Below, one piece after another: positions 27,431 to 36,280 of a stretch of DNA of 64,000 nt. The stretch covers positions 248,001 to 312,000 of the forward strand of contig WGMS01000001.1 in assembly GCA_016124935.1 (NCBI GenBank), read 5' to 3'. Under the pieces are notes generated by a model. The model was not told the origin of the DNA. It was given only the letters and a program-made list of their open reading frames with translations, and searched no databases. Position numbers and translations under genes: made by a program. The DNA is from a bacterium (lineage in GTDB: Bacteria; Cyanobacteriota; Vampirovibrionia; Obscuribacterales; Obscuribacteraceae). Position 1 is the stretch's first letter. Each line of letters starts with the position of its first letter.

Positions 27431-28249
27431 ATGGCAGTGACTGATTCCCCCAGTGCCCCCCGGGTTGAGATCGGTATTTTCGGAGGCTCCGGCTTCTACA
27501 AATTGCTCGACAGTTATGAAGAGATTGTTGTCGAGACTCCCTACGGCGCTCCCAGCGACAAAGTCGCCGTGGGCACCCTCGAAGGCAAAAAAGTCGCGTT
27601 TATGCCCCGTCATGGTGCCGACCATTCCCTGCCACCCCACATGATCAATTATCGCGCCAATATCTGGGCTATGAAATCCCTGGGTGTCTCCCGTCTAATT
27701 GCCCCCTGCGCCGCCGGCAGCCTGCAGAAGGACGTCGCCCCCGGCGAATTCGTAATCTGCGACCAGTTCGTCGACAGGACCTCCGGCAGAAGAGACACTT
27801 TTTATGACGGTCCCCGCACCACCCATGTCTCTTCAGCCGATCCCTATTGCCCCGAATTGCGAAATCTTGCCTACAAAGCCGGCAAGGATGCCGGTATCAC
27901 CATGCATGACCACGGTACGGTCGTGGTCATTCAAGGTCCGCGTTTCTCTTCTAAAGCCGAATCAGCCTGGTTTTCTTCCATGGGTTGGGAAGTAATCAAT
28001 ATGACCCAATATCCCGAAGTGCACCTTGCCAAGGAGCTAGAACTCTGTGTGGTCAACATCTCCTTGATCACCGATTATGACAGCGGCGTCCAGACAGGTT
28101 CAGATCCCGTCTCCCACGCCGAAGTCGTAGAAGTCTTCACAAAGAACAACGAGAAACTCCAGACCCTCCTCGCCAATCTGGTCAAAGCTATTCCTTCAAG
28201 GAGCGGCAAGTGCACCTGTGGTGATACATTGAAAGGGGCCAGAATTTAA
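27431..28249 (+). CDS. mtnP: S-methyl-5'-thioadenosine phosphorylase
   Basis: IGIFGGSGFYKLL, FMPRHGADHSLPPHMINYRANIWAMKSLGVSRLIAPCAAGSL, VVVIQGPRFSSKAES, INMTQYPEVHLAKELELC. Confidence 0.95.
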   Translation: MAVTDSPSAPRVEIGIFGGSGFYKLLDSYEEIVVETPYGAPSDKVAVGTLEGKKVAFMPRHGADHSLPPHMINYRANIWAMKSLGVSRLIAPCAAGSLQKDVAPGEFVICDQFVDRTSGRRDTFYDGPRTTHVSSADPYCPELRNLAYKAGKDAGITMHDHGTVVVIQGPRFSSKAESAWFSSMGWEVINMTQYPEVHLAKELELCVVNISLITDYDSGVQTGSDPVSHAEVVEVFTKNNEKLQTLLANLVKAIPSRSGKCTCGDTLKGARI

Positions 28250-28319
28250 CCGGTTATTCGAACAGACCAGGTAATCTGCCGCTAAAATAAAATCTACTCC
28301 CGAGCGGATATGACTTTAT

Positions 28320-28511
28320 ATGGTCCTGATCAATCTAAACCACATGGTTGCAACTCTGGCGGTCTGTCTCGCCCTGAGTTCCTATCTGGTTCTGAAACGC
28401 TACGGATTTCCGGAGAAGATAGCAATCGGGTCAGGTATACTCTGCATACTCCTGGTGGCGATGTTCTGGACCAGTGTCCTTCTAGGAACCGGCGATGACG
28501 ACGACGACTGA
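28320..28511 (+). CDS. Small two-TM protein with poly-Asp C-terminus
   Basis: 63 aa: MVLINLNHMVATLAVCLALSSYLVLKRYGFPEKIAIGSGILCILLVAMFWTSVLLGTGDDDDD; fills the gap before the M16 gene. Confidence 0.5.
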   Translation: MVLINLNHMVATLAVCLALSSYLVLKRYGFPEKIAIGSGILCILLVAMFWTSVLLGTGDDDDD

Positions 28512-28529
28512 TTAACAAAAGGTATAAGA

Positions 28530-29951
28530 ATGATTCAAAAGACGAGTTCGAAAAAGCTGATCGCACTATCCCTGGCGGTTCTGACCAGTGGCGCGACCGG
28601 TCTTATCAACCCGGCATCGGCTGAGACGACGAATCAATTAGCCGACCTCCAGATCAAAAAACCTCTGATTCCGATAACCCGAGACTTCAAACTCGACAAC
28701 GGCATGCGGGTAATAGTCTCTGAGGACCATTCCACTCCGGTAGCATCCATGGTTATCATCTATGATGTAGGCGCCCGGGACGAGATCAAAGGCAAATCCG
28801 GCTTTGCCCATCTCTTCGAGCATATGATGTTCGAAGGCTCCGAGAACGTTCCCAAAGGCGAATTTTTCAAGTATATCCAGTCGGCGGGCGGCAGTCTCAA
28901 CGCCTCTACCCATGAGGGTTACACCGACTATTACGTGAAAGTGCCGAGCAACCAGCTCGAACTCGCCTTCTGGCTCGAGTCGGATCGCATGCGCTCTTTG
29001 AAAGTAACCGAAGAAAATTTCAAGAACCAGCTCGATACGGTCAAAGAAGAAAAACGGCTGCGCATCGACAACAAGCCCTATGTGCCTGCGGAGCTCGAGA
29101 TGGAAGAGCTGGTCTTCGACAACTGGAGCAACGCCCATCCGGTGATAGGTTATTTCGAAGATCTAGAGTCTTCCACAGTCCAAGATGTGAAGAGGTTCTT
29201 CGATACTTATTATGTCCCCAACAATGCGGTCATGGCCGTGGTGGGCGACGTAGACTCCGACAAAGTAGAAGCGCTCGCTCGCAAGTATTTCGGCACCATT
29301 GCCCGGGGCGCGGAACCACCTCGCCCCGATACGAAAGAACCGGTTCAGAAATCGCCCAAATTACTGCGGGTCAAAGACAGTCACGCCAAACTCCCTGCAT
29401 TCTGGCTGGCCTGGAAAGCGCCTGCCCGAAGGGAGAAAGCTTCCTATGTGCTCAACCTCCTCCAGGGTGTACTGGCTATGGGACCGTCTTCTCGTCTCTA
29501 TCAGCGCCTGGTGAAAAAAGACCAGGTCGCCCTTACGGTGAGCTGCAGCTATGAAGAGCGTCGCGGTCCTTCGAACATCAACTTCTTCGTAATCACCAAA
29601 CCTGGCAATGATCCGGAGAAAGTAAAATCGATCCTGCTCGAAGAGATCAAGAAAGTCAAAGAGAGCCCTGTCTCTGAAGAAGAGCTGCAAAAGGCTAAGA
29701 ACCACATCCTCAAATTGCTCTTCTCCTCGGACAGCTACTACTCGCTGCAGGGCAGCCTCGGCAAAGCCGAAAACATCGCCCAGAATGCATCTTTCTTCGG
29801 CAAGCCGGATCTGGTCAACGAAGACATAGATACTTATTTAAGTCTATCGGCAGAGGATCTGCAAAAAGTTGCAAATGAGGTATTCACCGACAGTGGTGTT
29901 ACTACGGTGGACGTGATCCCGGCTGATGAGCCGCTGGTCAAAGAGAAGTAG
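28530..29951 (+). CDS. M16-family zinc peptidase (catalytic subunit type)
   Basis: Inverted zinc motif HLFEHMMFEGSENVPKGEFFKYIQSAGGSLNASTHEGYTDYY. Confidence 0.93.
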   Translation: MIQKTSSKKLIALSLAVLTSGATGLINPASAETTNQLADLQIKKPLIPITRDFKLDNGMRVIVSEDHSTPVASMVIIYDVGARDEIKGKSGFAHLFEHMMFEGSENVPKGEFFKYIQSAGGSLNASTHEGYTDYYVKVPSNQLELAFWLESDRMRSLKVTEENFKNQLDTVKEEKRLRIDNKPYVPAELEMEELVFDNWSNAHPVIGYFEDLESSTVQDVKRFFDTYYVPNNAVMAVVGDVDSDKVEALARKYFGTIARGAEPPRPDTKEPVQKSPKLLRVKDSHAKLPAFWLAWKAPARREKASYVLNLLQGVLAMGPSSRLYQRLVKKDQVALTVSCSYEERRGPSNINFFVITKPGNDPEKVKSILLEEIKKVKESPVSEEELQKAKNHILKLLFSSDSYYSLQGSLGKAENIAQNASFFGKPDLVNEDIDTYLSLSAEDLQKVANEVFTDSGVTTVDVIPADEPLVKEK

Positions 29952-30009
29952 AGAAATTATTACCCGCGCAAACGAGACTAGAGCTTATAGAGAAGTGAGA
30001 GATTCCTTG

Positions 30010-31659
30010 ATGAAAAGAAACACTAAATATGACACCAGGATAGACGCCGAAAGAGCATCGAAATCATTGAGAACCGGACTGGTCGCTGCGTCTCTGTTAT
30101 TGTCCACCGGCTTGACGACAATTTCGCCATGCTGCGCCGCCGGACAAAAGACCGAACAGAAGAAAGAGCAGAAGCAAGAACAAAAAAAAGAACCGTCCAG
30201 AACAAGCACCACCGGGCCCACCGCAAATACAGCTCCGAGACCGGAACCCTGGAGAAGAACCGCTCCGGAAGCGACAGAACCAAGACCCTTCAAGCTCCCG
30301 ACAGTTGAAACCTATAAGCTGGAGAACGGACTCAAGGTGCAGCTGGTGGAAGACCACCGGGTACCTTATGTCACTGTCTTTCTAGGGTTCAAAGCGGGCA
30401 AGCTTCTGGACGACAACCAGAGCCTGGGTGTGGCCCAACTCACCGCCGACATGCTCACCGAGGGCACCGGCGCAAGATCCAGTAAAGAGATTGCCGACCA
30501 GATAGACTATATCGGCGGCAGTCTCGGCGCCCATACCGGTTACGACTTCACTCTCCTGAACGGCTCCGCCCTCTCCAACAGCACTCCGAAACTGTTCGAA
30601 CTTCTCTCCGATGTGCTCCTCAACCCCTCCTTTCCAGAAGACGAGATCAAGCTGAAAAAAGCGAACTGGCTGCAAGCCCTTGTGATGAAGCGCTCCCAGC
30701 CTTCATTCCTTCTCGAAGAGAGATTTAGAAAAGTGATTTTTGGAGGTCACCCCTACGGCATAGTGGCTCCGCATCCCGATATGGTCTCGTCCATAACCCA
30801 GAAAGACCTGGTGGAATTCCATAAACAGCACTACATACCCAACGACGCAATCTTACTGGTCCTCGGTGATTTCGATAAGAGCAAGATGAAAGAGCTTGTT
30901 TCGAGTTCTCTGGGAGACTGGAAAGCCGGCGAACGCAAAGAGGCTGTTTTGCCGCATGTTCCTTCCCACAAGGGTCGCAAAATCTACCTGGTCGACAGAC
31001 CCGGATCAGTGCAATCTTCACTGAAACTCGGCAACCTCGGAATCAAGAAGACAGATCCGGACTATTTCAAGATCCTGGTAATGAACGAAGTTCTGGGCGG
31101 AGCGGCCCACTCCAGGCTCTTCGCCAACATCCGGGAGAACAAAGGCTATACCTATGGTGCCTACAGCGCCAGCGCCACCAGGGTCCATCCCGATGTTTTC
31201 TACGCCTCGGCCGACGTCAGAACCGATGTTACCGCGGCTTCTCTGCAAGAGTTTCTCTATGAACTCGAGAAGATAAGGAATTTGAAACCGAAAGCAGACG
31301 AGCTCACCACCGCCAAAAACTATCTGACTGGAACCTTCCAGCTAGGTATAGAGACCCAGGCAGGTCTTGCCCAGAGACTCCTTGAAGTCTCTCTTTACGA
31401 ATTACCGGAAGACTATCTGGAAACCTACACGAAGAAAGTGATGGCGGTCACCCCGGAAGATGTGAGAGTGGCTGCGCGACGCATTATCCAAGCGAAAGAC
31501 CTGGTAATTACCGTAGTCGGAGACGCAGAAAAGATCCGACCGGATCTGGAGCTGTTCGCTCCTGTCGAAGTCTACAGTGCCGAAGGCGAGGTTGTCACCC
31601 GGGCCGAGACCAGCGGCGCCGGTGATAAAGGCTCCGGGTCAGATGATCCTGATTCCTGA
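30010..31659 (+). CDS. M16-family peptidase-like protein without HxxEH (partner subunit)
   Basis: M16 fold (GVAQLTADMLTEGTGARSSKEIADQIDYIGGSLGAHTGYDF...) lacking the zinc motif. ORF start 29926 overlaps the previous gene; ATG 30010 preferred. Confidence 0.88.
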   Translation: MKRNTKYDTRIDAERASKSLRTGLVAASLLLSTGLTTISPCCAAGQKTEQKKEQKQEQKKEPSRTSTTGPTANTAPRPEPWRRTAPEATEPRPFKLPTVETYKLENGLKVQLVEDHRVPYVTVFLGFKAGKLLDDNQSLGVAQLTADMLTEGTGARSSKEIADQIDYIGGSLGAHTGYDFTLLNGSALSNSTPKLFELLSDVLLNPSFPEDEIKLKKANWLQALVMKRSQPSFLLEERFRKVIFGGHPYGIVAPHPDMVSSITQKDLVEFHKQHYIPNDAILLVLGDFDKSKMKELVSSSLGDWKAGERKEAVLPHVPSHKGRKIYLVDRPGSVQSSLKLGNLGIKKTDPDYFKILVMNEVLGGAAHSRLFANIRENKGYTYGAYSASATRVHPDVFYASADVRTDVTAASLQEFLYELEKIRNLKPKADELTTAKNYLTGTFQLGIETQAGLAQRLLEVSLYELPEDYLETYTKKVMAVTPEDVRVAARRIIQAKDLVITVVGDAEKIRPDLELFAPVEVYSAEGEVVTRAETSGAGDKGSGSDDPDS

Positions 31660-31727
31660 TTCCTGAATTCATCTTGCTTAGCCGGGCACCAAATCGAGTG
31701 CCTCTCCCGCGAACCGATACAGAAACA

Positions 31728-32198
31728 CTACTCGTCAGCTGAATCGCCGGCGCCTATCTTTTTGGGGTTGGTGATCCGATATTCATAGGTAGAGGTAAGC
31801 TTGATCCGCCCCGGGGTCTCAAGATTGGTGTTCAAAATCAGAAAGGGCAACGGGATACGGACCTCCGTATCGGTGCGGATTGTAAGCACCCTGACATCAC
31901 TGGCGACCTCATCGCTGTAGTATTTGTACTGGGGACGACCGATGAAGAATCCCCCCATTCCGCAACTATCCATTCCGCCCAGCGCAGCTGTCTGTACCTC
32001 TTGCTTATCTTTGCCGTCTAGGGCTTCTTTGGCCGCCAGCATAATCGAGTCCTTGCAGACCCTGTCGTTGTAGATCTTTGCAATGACGATCACATAGATG
32101 TTTGCCGAAAGAAGTCCAAGAACAATGAGCAGGACTACGGCGAGGCCGATCTCGACAATGCTGTGTCCCCTGGCTGATCGTTTACGAATTGGCACCAA
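31728..32198 (-). CDS. TadE-like/pseudopilin-like membrane protein
   Basis: RSARGHSIVEIGLAVVLLIVLGLLSANIYVIVIAKIYNDRVCKDSIMLAAKEALDG resembles TadE N-termini. Confidence 0.65.
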   Translation of the reverse strand: MVPIRKRSARGHSIVEIGLAVVLLIVLGLLSANIYVIVIAKIYNDRVCKDSIMLAAKEALDGKDKQEVQTAALGGMDSCGMGGFFIGRPQYKYYSDEVASDVRVLTIRTDTEVRIPLPFLILNTNLETPGRIKLTSTYEYRITNPKKIGAGDSADE

Positions 32199-32287
32199 CT
32201 TTTAAACACCTGAACCAAAATTGAAACCTAGATATCCTAGATTAGTTTACCCTTTTACAAAGTAAATATAGCGGCTTTTTAAGAACC

Positions 32288-32848
32288 TCAGTCCGGCAGA
32301 GACAACTCTCCGAGATAAGGCAGTTCTCTATAATTCTCGGCATAGTCCAGCCCATAACCGACTACGAAAAGGTCCTCGATAGAAAAACCGGTATAGTCCG
32401 GCTGGTAATCAACCGCTCTTCTAGAGGGTTTGTCCAGGAAGCAAGCCATTTTCAAGGTTCTGGGATGAAACTGTTCGGTCAGATAATCCATAAAGAAACG
32501 TGCCGTCCTTCCGGAATCGACTATATCTTCGATGACGAGAATATTTCTGCGAGAGATGTTGGGAAGTTCCAGATAAGGGGTCTGGATCTTACCCGAGCTC
32601 TCGGTGGCACTGCCATAGCTGGACAACCTGACAAACTCGATCTGAAGGGGATCGTTGACCGATATATTGCGAACCAGGTCGGCCATGAAGCAGAAAGCCC
32701 CTTTCATAACACCGATAACAACAGGATTCTCGAGATCCATAAAGTCTTTGCTGATCTCTTTGCCAAGCACTTCCAGGCGCTCCGCTATCTCCTCTTTAGA
32801 AAAAATCTGACTGATCCTGTGATTATTACAGGCTTTCGATTCGAGCAT
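32288..32848 (-). CDS. hpt: Hypoxanthine phosphoribosyltransferase
   Basis: VIGVMKGAFCFMADLVRNI, ILVIEDIVDSGRTARFFMDYL PRPP motif, DYTGFSIEDLFVVGYGLDYAENYRELPYLG. Confidence 0.95.
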   Translation of the reverse strand: MLESKACNNHRISQIFSKEEIAERLEVLGKEISKDFMDLENPVVIGVMKGAFCFMADLVRNISVNDPLQIEFVRLSSYGSATESSGKIQTPYLELPNISRRNILVIEDIVDSGRTARFFMDYLTEQFHPRTLKMACFLDKPSRRAVDYQPDYTGFSIEDLFVVGYGLDYAENYRELPYLGELSLPD

Positions 32849-32912
32849 GGGTTCACCCTTCTGAATACGACCTTAAGCGAAGATCCTAACACGATGGAAG
32901 CTTTAGTTAGAA

Positions 32913-34217
32913 TTAGAAAAATTCTTTATTGCCGAACACCTGCCGCCCTCGAATAAAGGTAGCCTCCACACAGCGATCATCGCCCAGGAAAACAAGGCTG
33001 GATAGGATATCTTCGGTCTCTTTTTCGAGCATGTCCCTGGCTATGGCATTGCGGTTGGTAGGGTCGACGATTATAAAATCTGCATCTTTTCCCGGTTCCA
33101 GCGAGCCGATATGCTCAGATAGCCCCAGAGCCCGGGCGCCGCCAAGAGTAGCCCTGTAGAAGAGATCGGCAGGGGTGAGCCAGTGGCTGGGCTGAATATA
33201 ATTGGCATCCTTCATCACCTGGAACATCGACATCTCCGGTCCGGCAGCCACATCGGAGCCGAGACCGAAACGGATACCGCTCTCCTTTATCCTTTCAAAA
33301 GCAAAGATGCCGCTTTTGAGAAAGAAATTGGAACTGGGACAATGGGCGAGCGAGCAATCATGGCTTTTGAGATCAGCCAGATCATCGTCATCCAGGTGGA
33401 TGGAATGGGCGAAAACGGTGTTAGTTCCGAAGAGTCCATTCATTTTGTAGACATCAACATAGGAGCGAGCTTCAGGAAACAGCTCCCGGACCAGATCCAC
33501 CTCGCCCCGGGACTCGGCCAGGTGCGTGTGGAGATAGCTTCCGGCGCTCGCCGCCCATGCCTCTCCGACACCTTTCAGTAGTTCCCTTGAAGAAGTCACC
33601 GCAAATCGAGGCGTGAAGGCATATTTCAATCGACCGCTATCCCGATCGTGCCATTTATCGAAAAGCTCCAGAGAATCTTCAATAGACTGACGGTGTGACT
33701 CCTTGAGCGATTCGGGGCAGTTCTCGTCCATCAGGACCTTGCCCATAATGACACGGTTGCCGACTTTCTCGGCCACGGAAAACGCCCTGTCGCAAGAGGT
33801 TTTATGAATAGTGGTAAACACGCAAGCGGTTGTCGTGCCGTTTCTCAAAAGCTCATCGAAAAACCAGTAGGAGAGCTTCTCGGCAAAGTCGACATCCTCG
33901 AACTTCATCTCGGCAGGAAAGATATATTTCTCCAGCCAGGCAAGTAAGTGCTCGCCGGAACGACCGGTCTGGGCGACCTGGGGCAGATGGATATGCATAT
34001 CGACAAAACCAGGCAATATAAGCGCTTTCCCAAGATCAACCACCAGATCGCCGGAGCCAGGTTTTAAATCCTTTCGTTCGCCCACGCCACTGATCTTGCC
34101 GCTTTCATCCACCCGTATATAACCATCGACCAGGTCCAGATTACTCCCCGCCTCGACAGGGGTATATACATGCCCTAGGAATGTTTTCGAAAGCGTAGTC
34201 TTGGATTCGGCTGCCAT
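32913..34217 (-). CDS. guaD: Guanine deaminase
   Basis: LPGFVDMHIHLPQVAQTGRSGEHLLAWLEKYIFPAE, LHTHLAES, FGTNTVFAHSIHL, GLGSDVAAGPEMSMFQVMK. Start trimmed to MAAESK at 34217 (track start 34403). Confidence 0.92.
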   Translation of the reverse strand: MAAESKTTLSKTFLGHVYTPVEAGSNLDLVDGYIRVDESGKISGVGERKDLKPGSGDLVVDLGKALILPGFVDMHIHLPQVAQTGRSGEHLLAWLEKYIFPAEMKFEDVDFAEKLSYWFFDELLRNGTTTACVFTTIHKTSCDRAFSVAEKVGNRVIMGKVLMDENCPESLKESHRQSIEDSLELFDKWHDRDSGRLKYAFTPRFAVTSSRELLKGVGEAWAASAGSYLHTHLAESRGEVDLVRELFPEARSYVDVYKMNGLFGTNTVFAHSIHLDDDDLADLKSHDCSLAHCPSSNFFLKSGIFAFERIKESGIRFGLGSDVAAGPEMSMFQVMKDANYIQPSHWLTPADLFYRATLGGARALGLSEHIGSLEPGKDADFIIVDPTNRNAIARDMLEKETEDILSSLVFLGDDRCVEATFIRGRQVFGNKEFF

Positions 34218-34522
34218 CTTGAAATTGAGAATAGATTCTTCTTGAAGCGGTCTTACGATCTTACAAACTTGCGAACTCATGAAAGAGGATAATATCCGAT
34301 TCCGCCTCTTCCTGCTTCCCTCAACCTGTTTTGAAATTCCGGAGATGCGGAAGCTACCACCGACGATGGCAACTGGCTTTCCCGGCATGATTATCAGCAG
34401 CACAGACAGGATAAAGGGCCACCGAATTCCGTTAACACCACATAAATATAGCGAAGGTTTTTAGCAAAAGATTATGAGGTATGATCAGTCCGTGGCAGAA
34501 TCCCTTACCAACCAAGGTAGCA

Positions 34523-36193
34523 ATGACAGCGAGCACCCCTCAGAGCCTCACCGCCCACCTTATTCTTGACCAGTTGAACACGGAAGGCTGCCGATACTTG
34601 TTCGGCTCCAATGCCTCCTCCGATTCTCCCATCGCCGCAGCGCTTTTAAGAAGCAAATATCACTCCAGCGAGCGCATCAAATTCATAGGCGCTCTGCATG
34701 AAGCGATAGCGGTTTTCATGGCCGCCGGATACTCCCAGGCGACCTCCCTGCCTTCGGTGGTCAACCTGGTCTCCGGTCAGGGCTTGCTGAACGCCATTCC
34801 GGCAATTTACTCGGCCTATCGCTCCCAGACTCCGGTCATAATCCTTGCCGATCAGGAAGACTCTTATCTGCTCAATGAAGATCCCCCACTGGCTGTAGAA
34901 CATCACAAGATGGCCAGTTCGGTCTGTAAATTCATGGCCGAAGCCCGCACGGCAAGGGAAGTATGCCGTTTGATTCGTCGTGCTTTTCACGAAGCGCTTA
35001 CCCCTCCCAAGGGTCCGGTGGTTCTCTCCATCCCTATAAACCTCTCGCTCTCCACCGCCCGGGCTCAAGTCCTGACCCCTCCGATATCCAGTCCCCAGGG
35101 CGCAGCCGACGAGAACTCCGTCGCCAAAATCGTCCAGAAGCTGACCGAAAGTCACAGTCCATGCATAATTTCGGGTAATGAAGTTTCGCAATACAGGGCA
35201 CGCAAAGAGGTGGTGCTGATTTCGGATGTGCTTGGCTGTCCGGTATTTTCTGAACCACTACCCACCGGCGTCAACTTTCCCAACCGTCACCCGCATTTTC
35301 ACGGAGTGTTGCCGCTCAATTCTAAAGAAGCCAGTAATTTACTGAGCAAACACGACCTTTTCCTTCTTCTTGGCGTTCAGAACCGATTGCCTTCGAGAAC
35401 CGACGGTCCGTCACTTTTGCCGGACAACGGCATCGCCATCCAGATTAATATGGATGGCAAACTGGCCGGCAAGACTCTTAGATCAAATCTAGCTATTCAA
35501 GCTGATATCGCCGAAACCCTGTCACGCCTCCGGGCTGAGCTTCAGCTTCAGGTGGACAAGAGCTGGTTGAAAGCGGCGAATGTCCGAGCAAGAAACACGA
35601 TTTCAGAGATTGCCGAGAAGCGGCAAAAATTCGAAACCGCCCTCAACTTTCCCGATCCCAACGGCCAGACCCCGTTATTCTGGCTCTTGAGAATTCTGGA
35701 CGGAACCAGACCGCAGAAATCGGTCATAGTTTCGGATATCAACGAAGAAACCTGCCAGCCTTTCGAGGTACTCAGCCTGGAGAGCGGCTCCTCCTTTTTC
35801 TCCTCCACCAGCGGGGTCTCGGGCTATGCCTCCGGTGCGACCATGGGGATCCAGTGGGCGGGCAAAGAGATTCCTGTCATCTGTATCACCGGCGACGAGT
35901 CATTTCTTGGCTATCCCCAGGCGCTGTGGACAGCCGGTCACTACCAGCTAAATTCTAAGTTCATAATCGCCAAGACCCAGGCAGTCCATTCTCTCAAGAT
36001 AGCCCCTTCGGCGCCAACCAAGAAAGCTTTACGCTGGCAGTTCTCGGATCCCCGCATAGATCTCAAAAAAATTGCCGAGGGCTTCGGCATCCAGGGAGAA
36101 TCGGTGAGAACCTTTGGAGACCTCGAACCTGCCATATCGCGCCTTTTCGAAACCAAGGGTCCGCGTCTTTTAGAAGTCGACGTCATTGTCTGA
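34523..36193 (+). CDS. Thiamine-pyrophosphate-enzyme-fold protein (acetolactate synthase/benzoylformate decarboxylase-like) with degenerate TPP motif
   Basis: GALHEAIAVFMAAGYSQATSLPSVVNLVSGQGLLNAIPAIYSAYRSQTPVIILA and GDESFLGYPQALWTAGHYQLNSKFIIAKTQ. Confidence 0.8.
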   Translation: MTASTPQSLTAHLILDQLNTEGCRYLFGSNASSDSPIAAALLRSKYHSSERIKFIGALHEAIAVFMAAGYSQATSLPSVVNLVSGQGLLNAIPAIYSAYRSQTPVIILADQEDSYLLNEDPPLAVEHHKMASSVCKFMAEARTAREVCRLIRRAFHEALTPPKGPVVLSIPINLSLSTARAQVLTPPISSPQGAADENSVAKIVQKLTESHSPCIISGNEVSQYRARKEVVLISDVLGCPVFSEPLPTGVNFPNRHPHFHGVLPLNSKEASNLLSKHDLFLLLGVQNRLPSRTDGPSLLPDNGIAIQINMDGKLAGKTLRSNLAIQADIAETLSRLRAELQLQVDKSWLKAANVRARNTISEIAEKRQKFETALNFPDPNGQTPLFWLLRILDGTRPQKSVIVSDINEETCQPFEVLSLESGSSFFSSTSGVSGYASGATMGIQWAGKEIPVICITGDESFLGYPQALWTAGHYQLNSKFIIAKTQAVHSLKIAPSAPTKKALRWQFSDPRIDLKKIAEGFGIQGESVRTFGDLEPAISRLFETKGPRLLEVDVIV

Positions 36194-36280
36194 ATTCTAA
36201 TTAAGAGATAAATAGTCAGTCAAATTGCTTTGCGAAATAGTTAAATCGCGTCAGTTTCGTGCGAAGAGTTGATAAACTTT

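Noticed and set aside
27220-27444. 74-aa ORF upstream of mtnP
   Set aside because: TTG start, no RBS or domain, overlaps the mtnP start; the region is more likely promoter/5' UTR.
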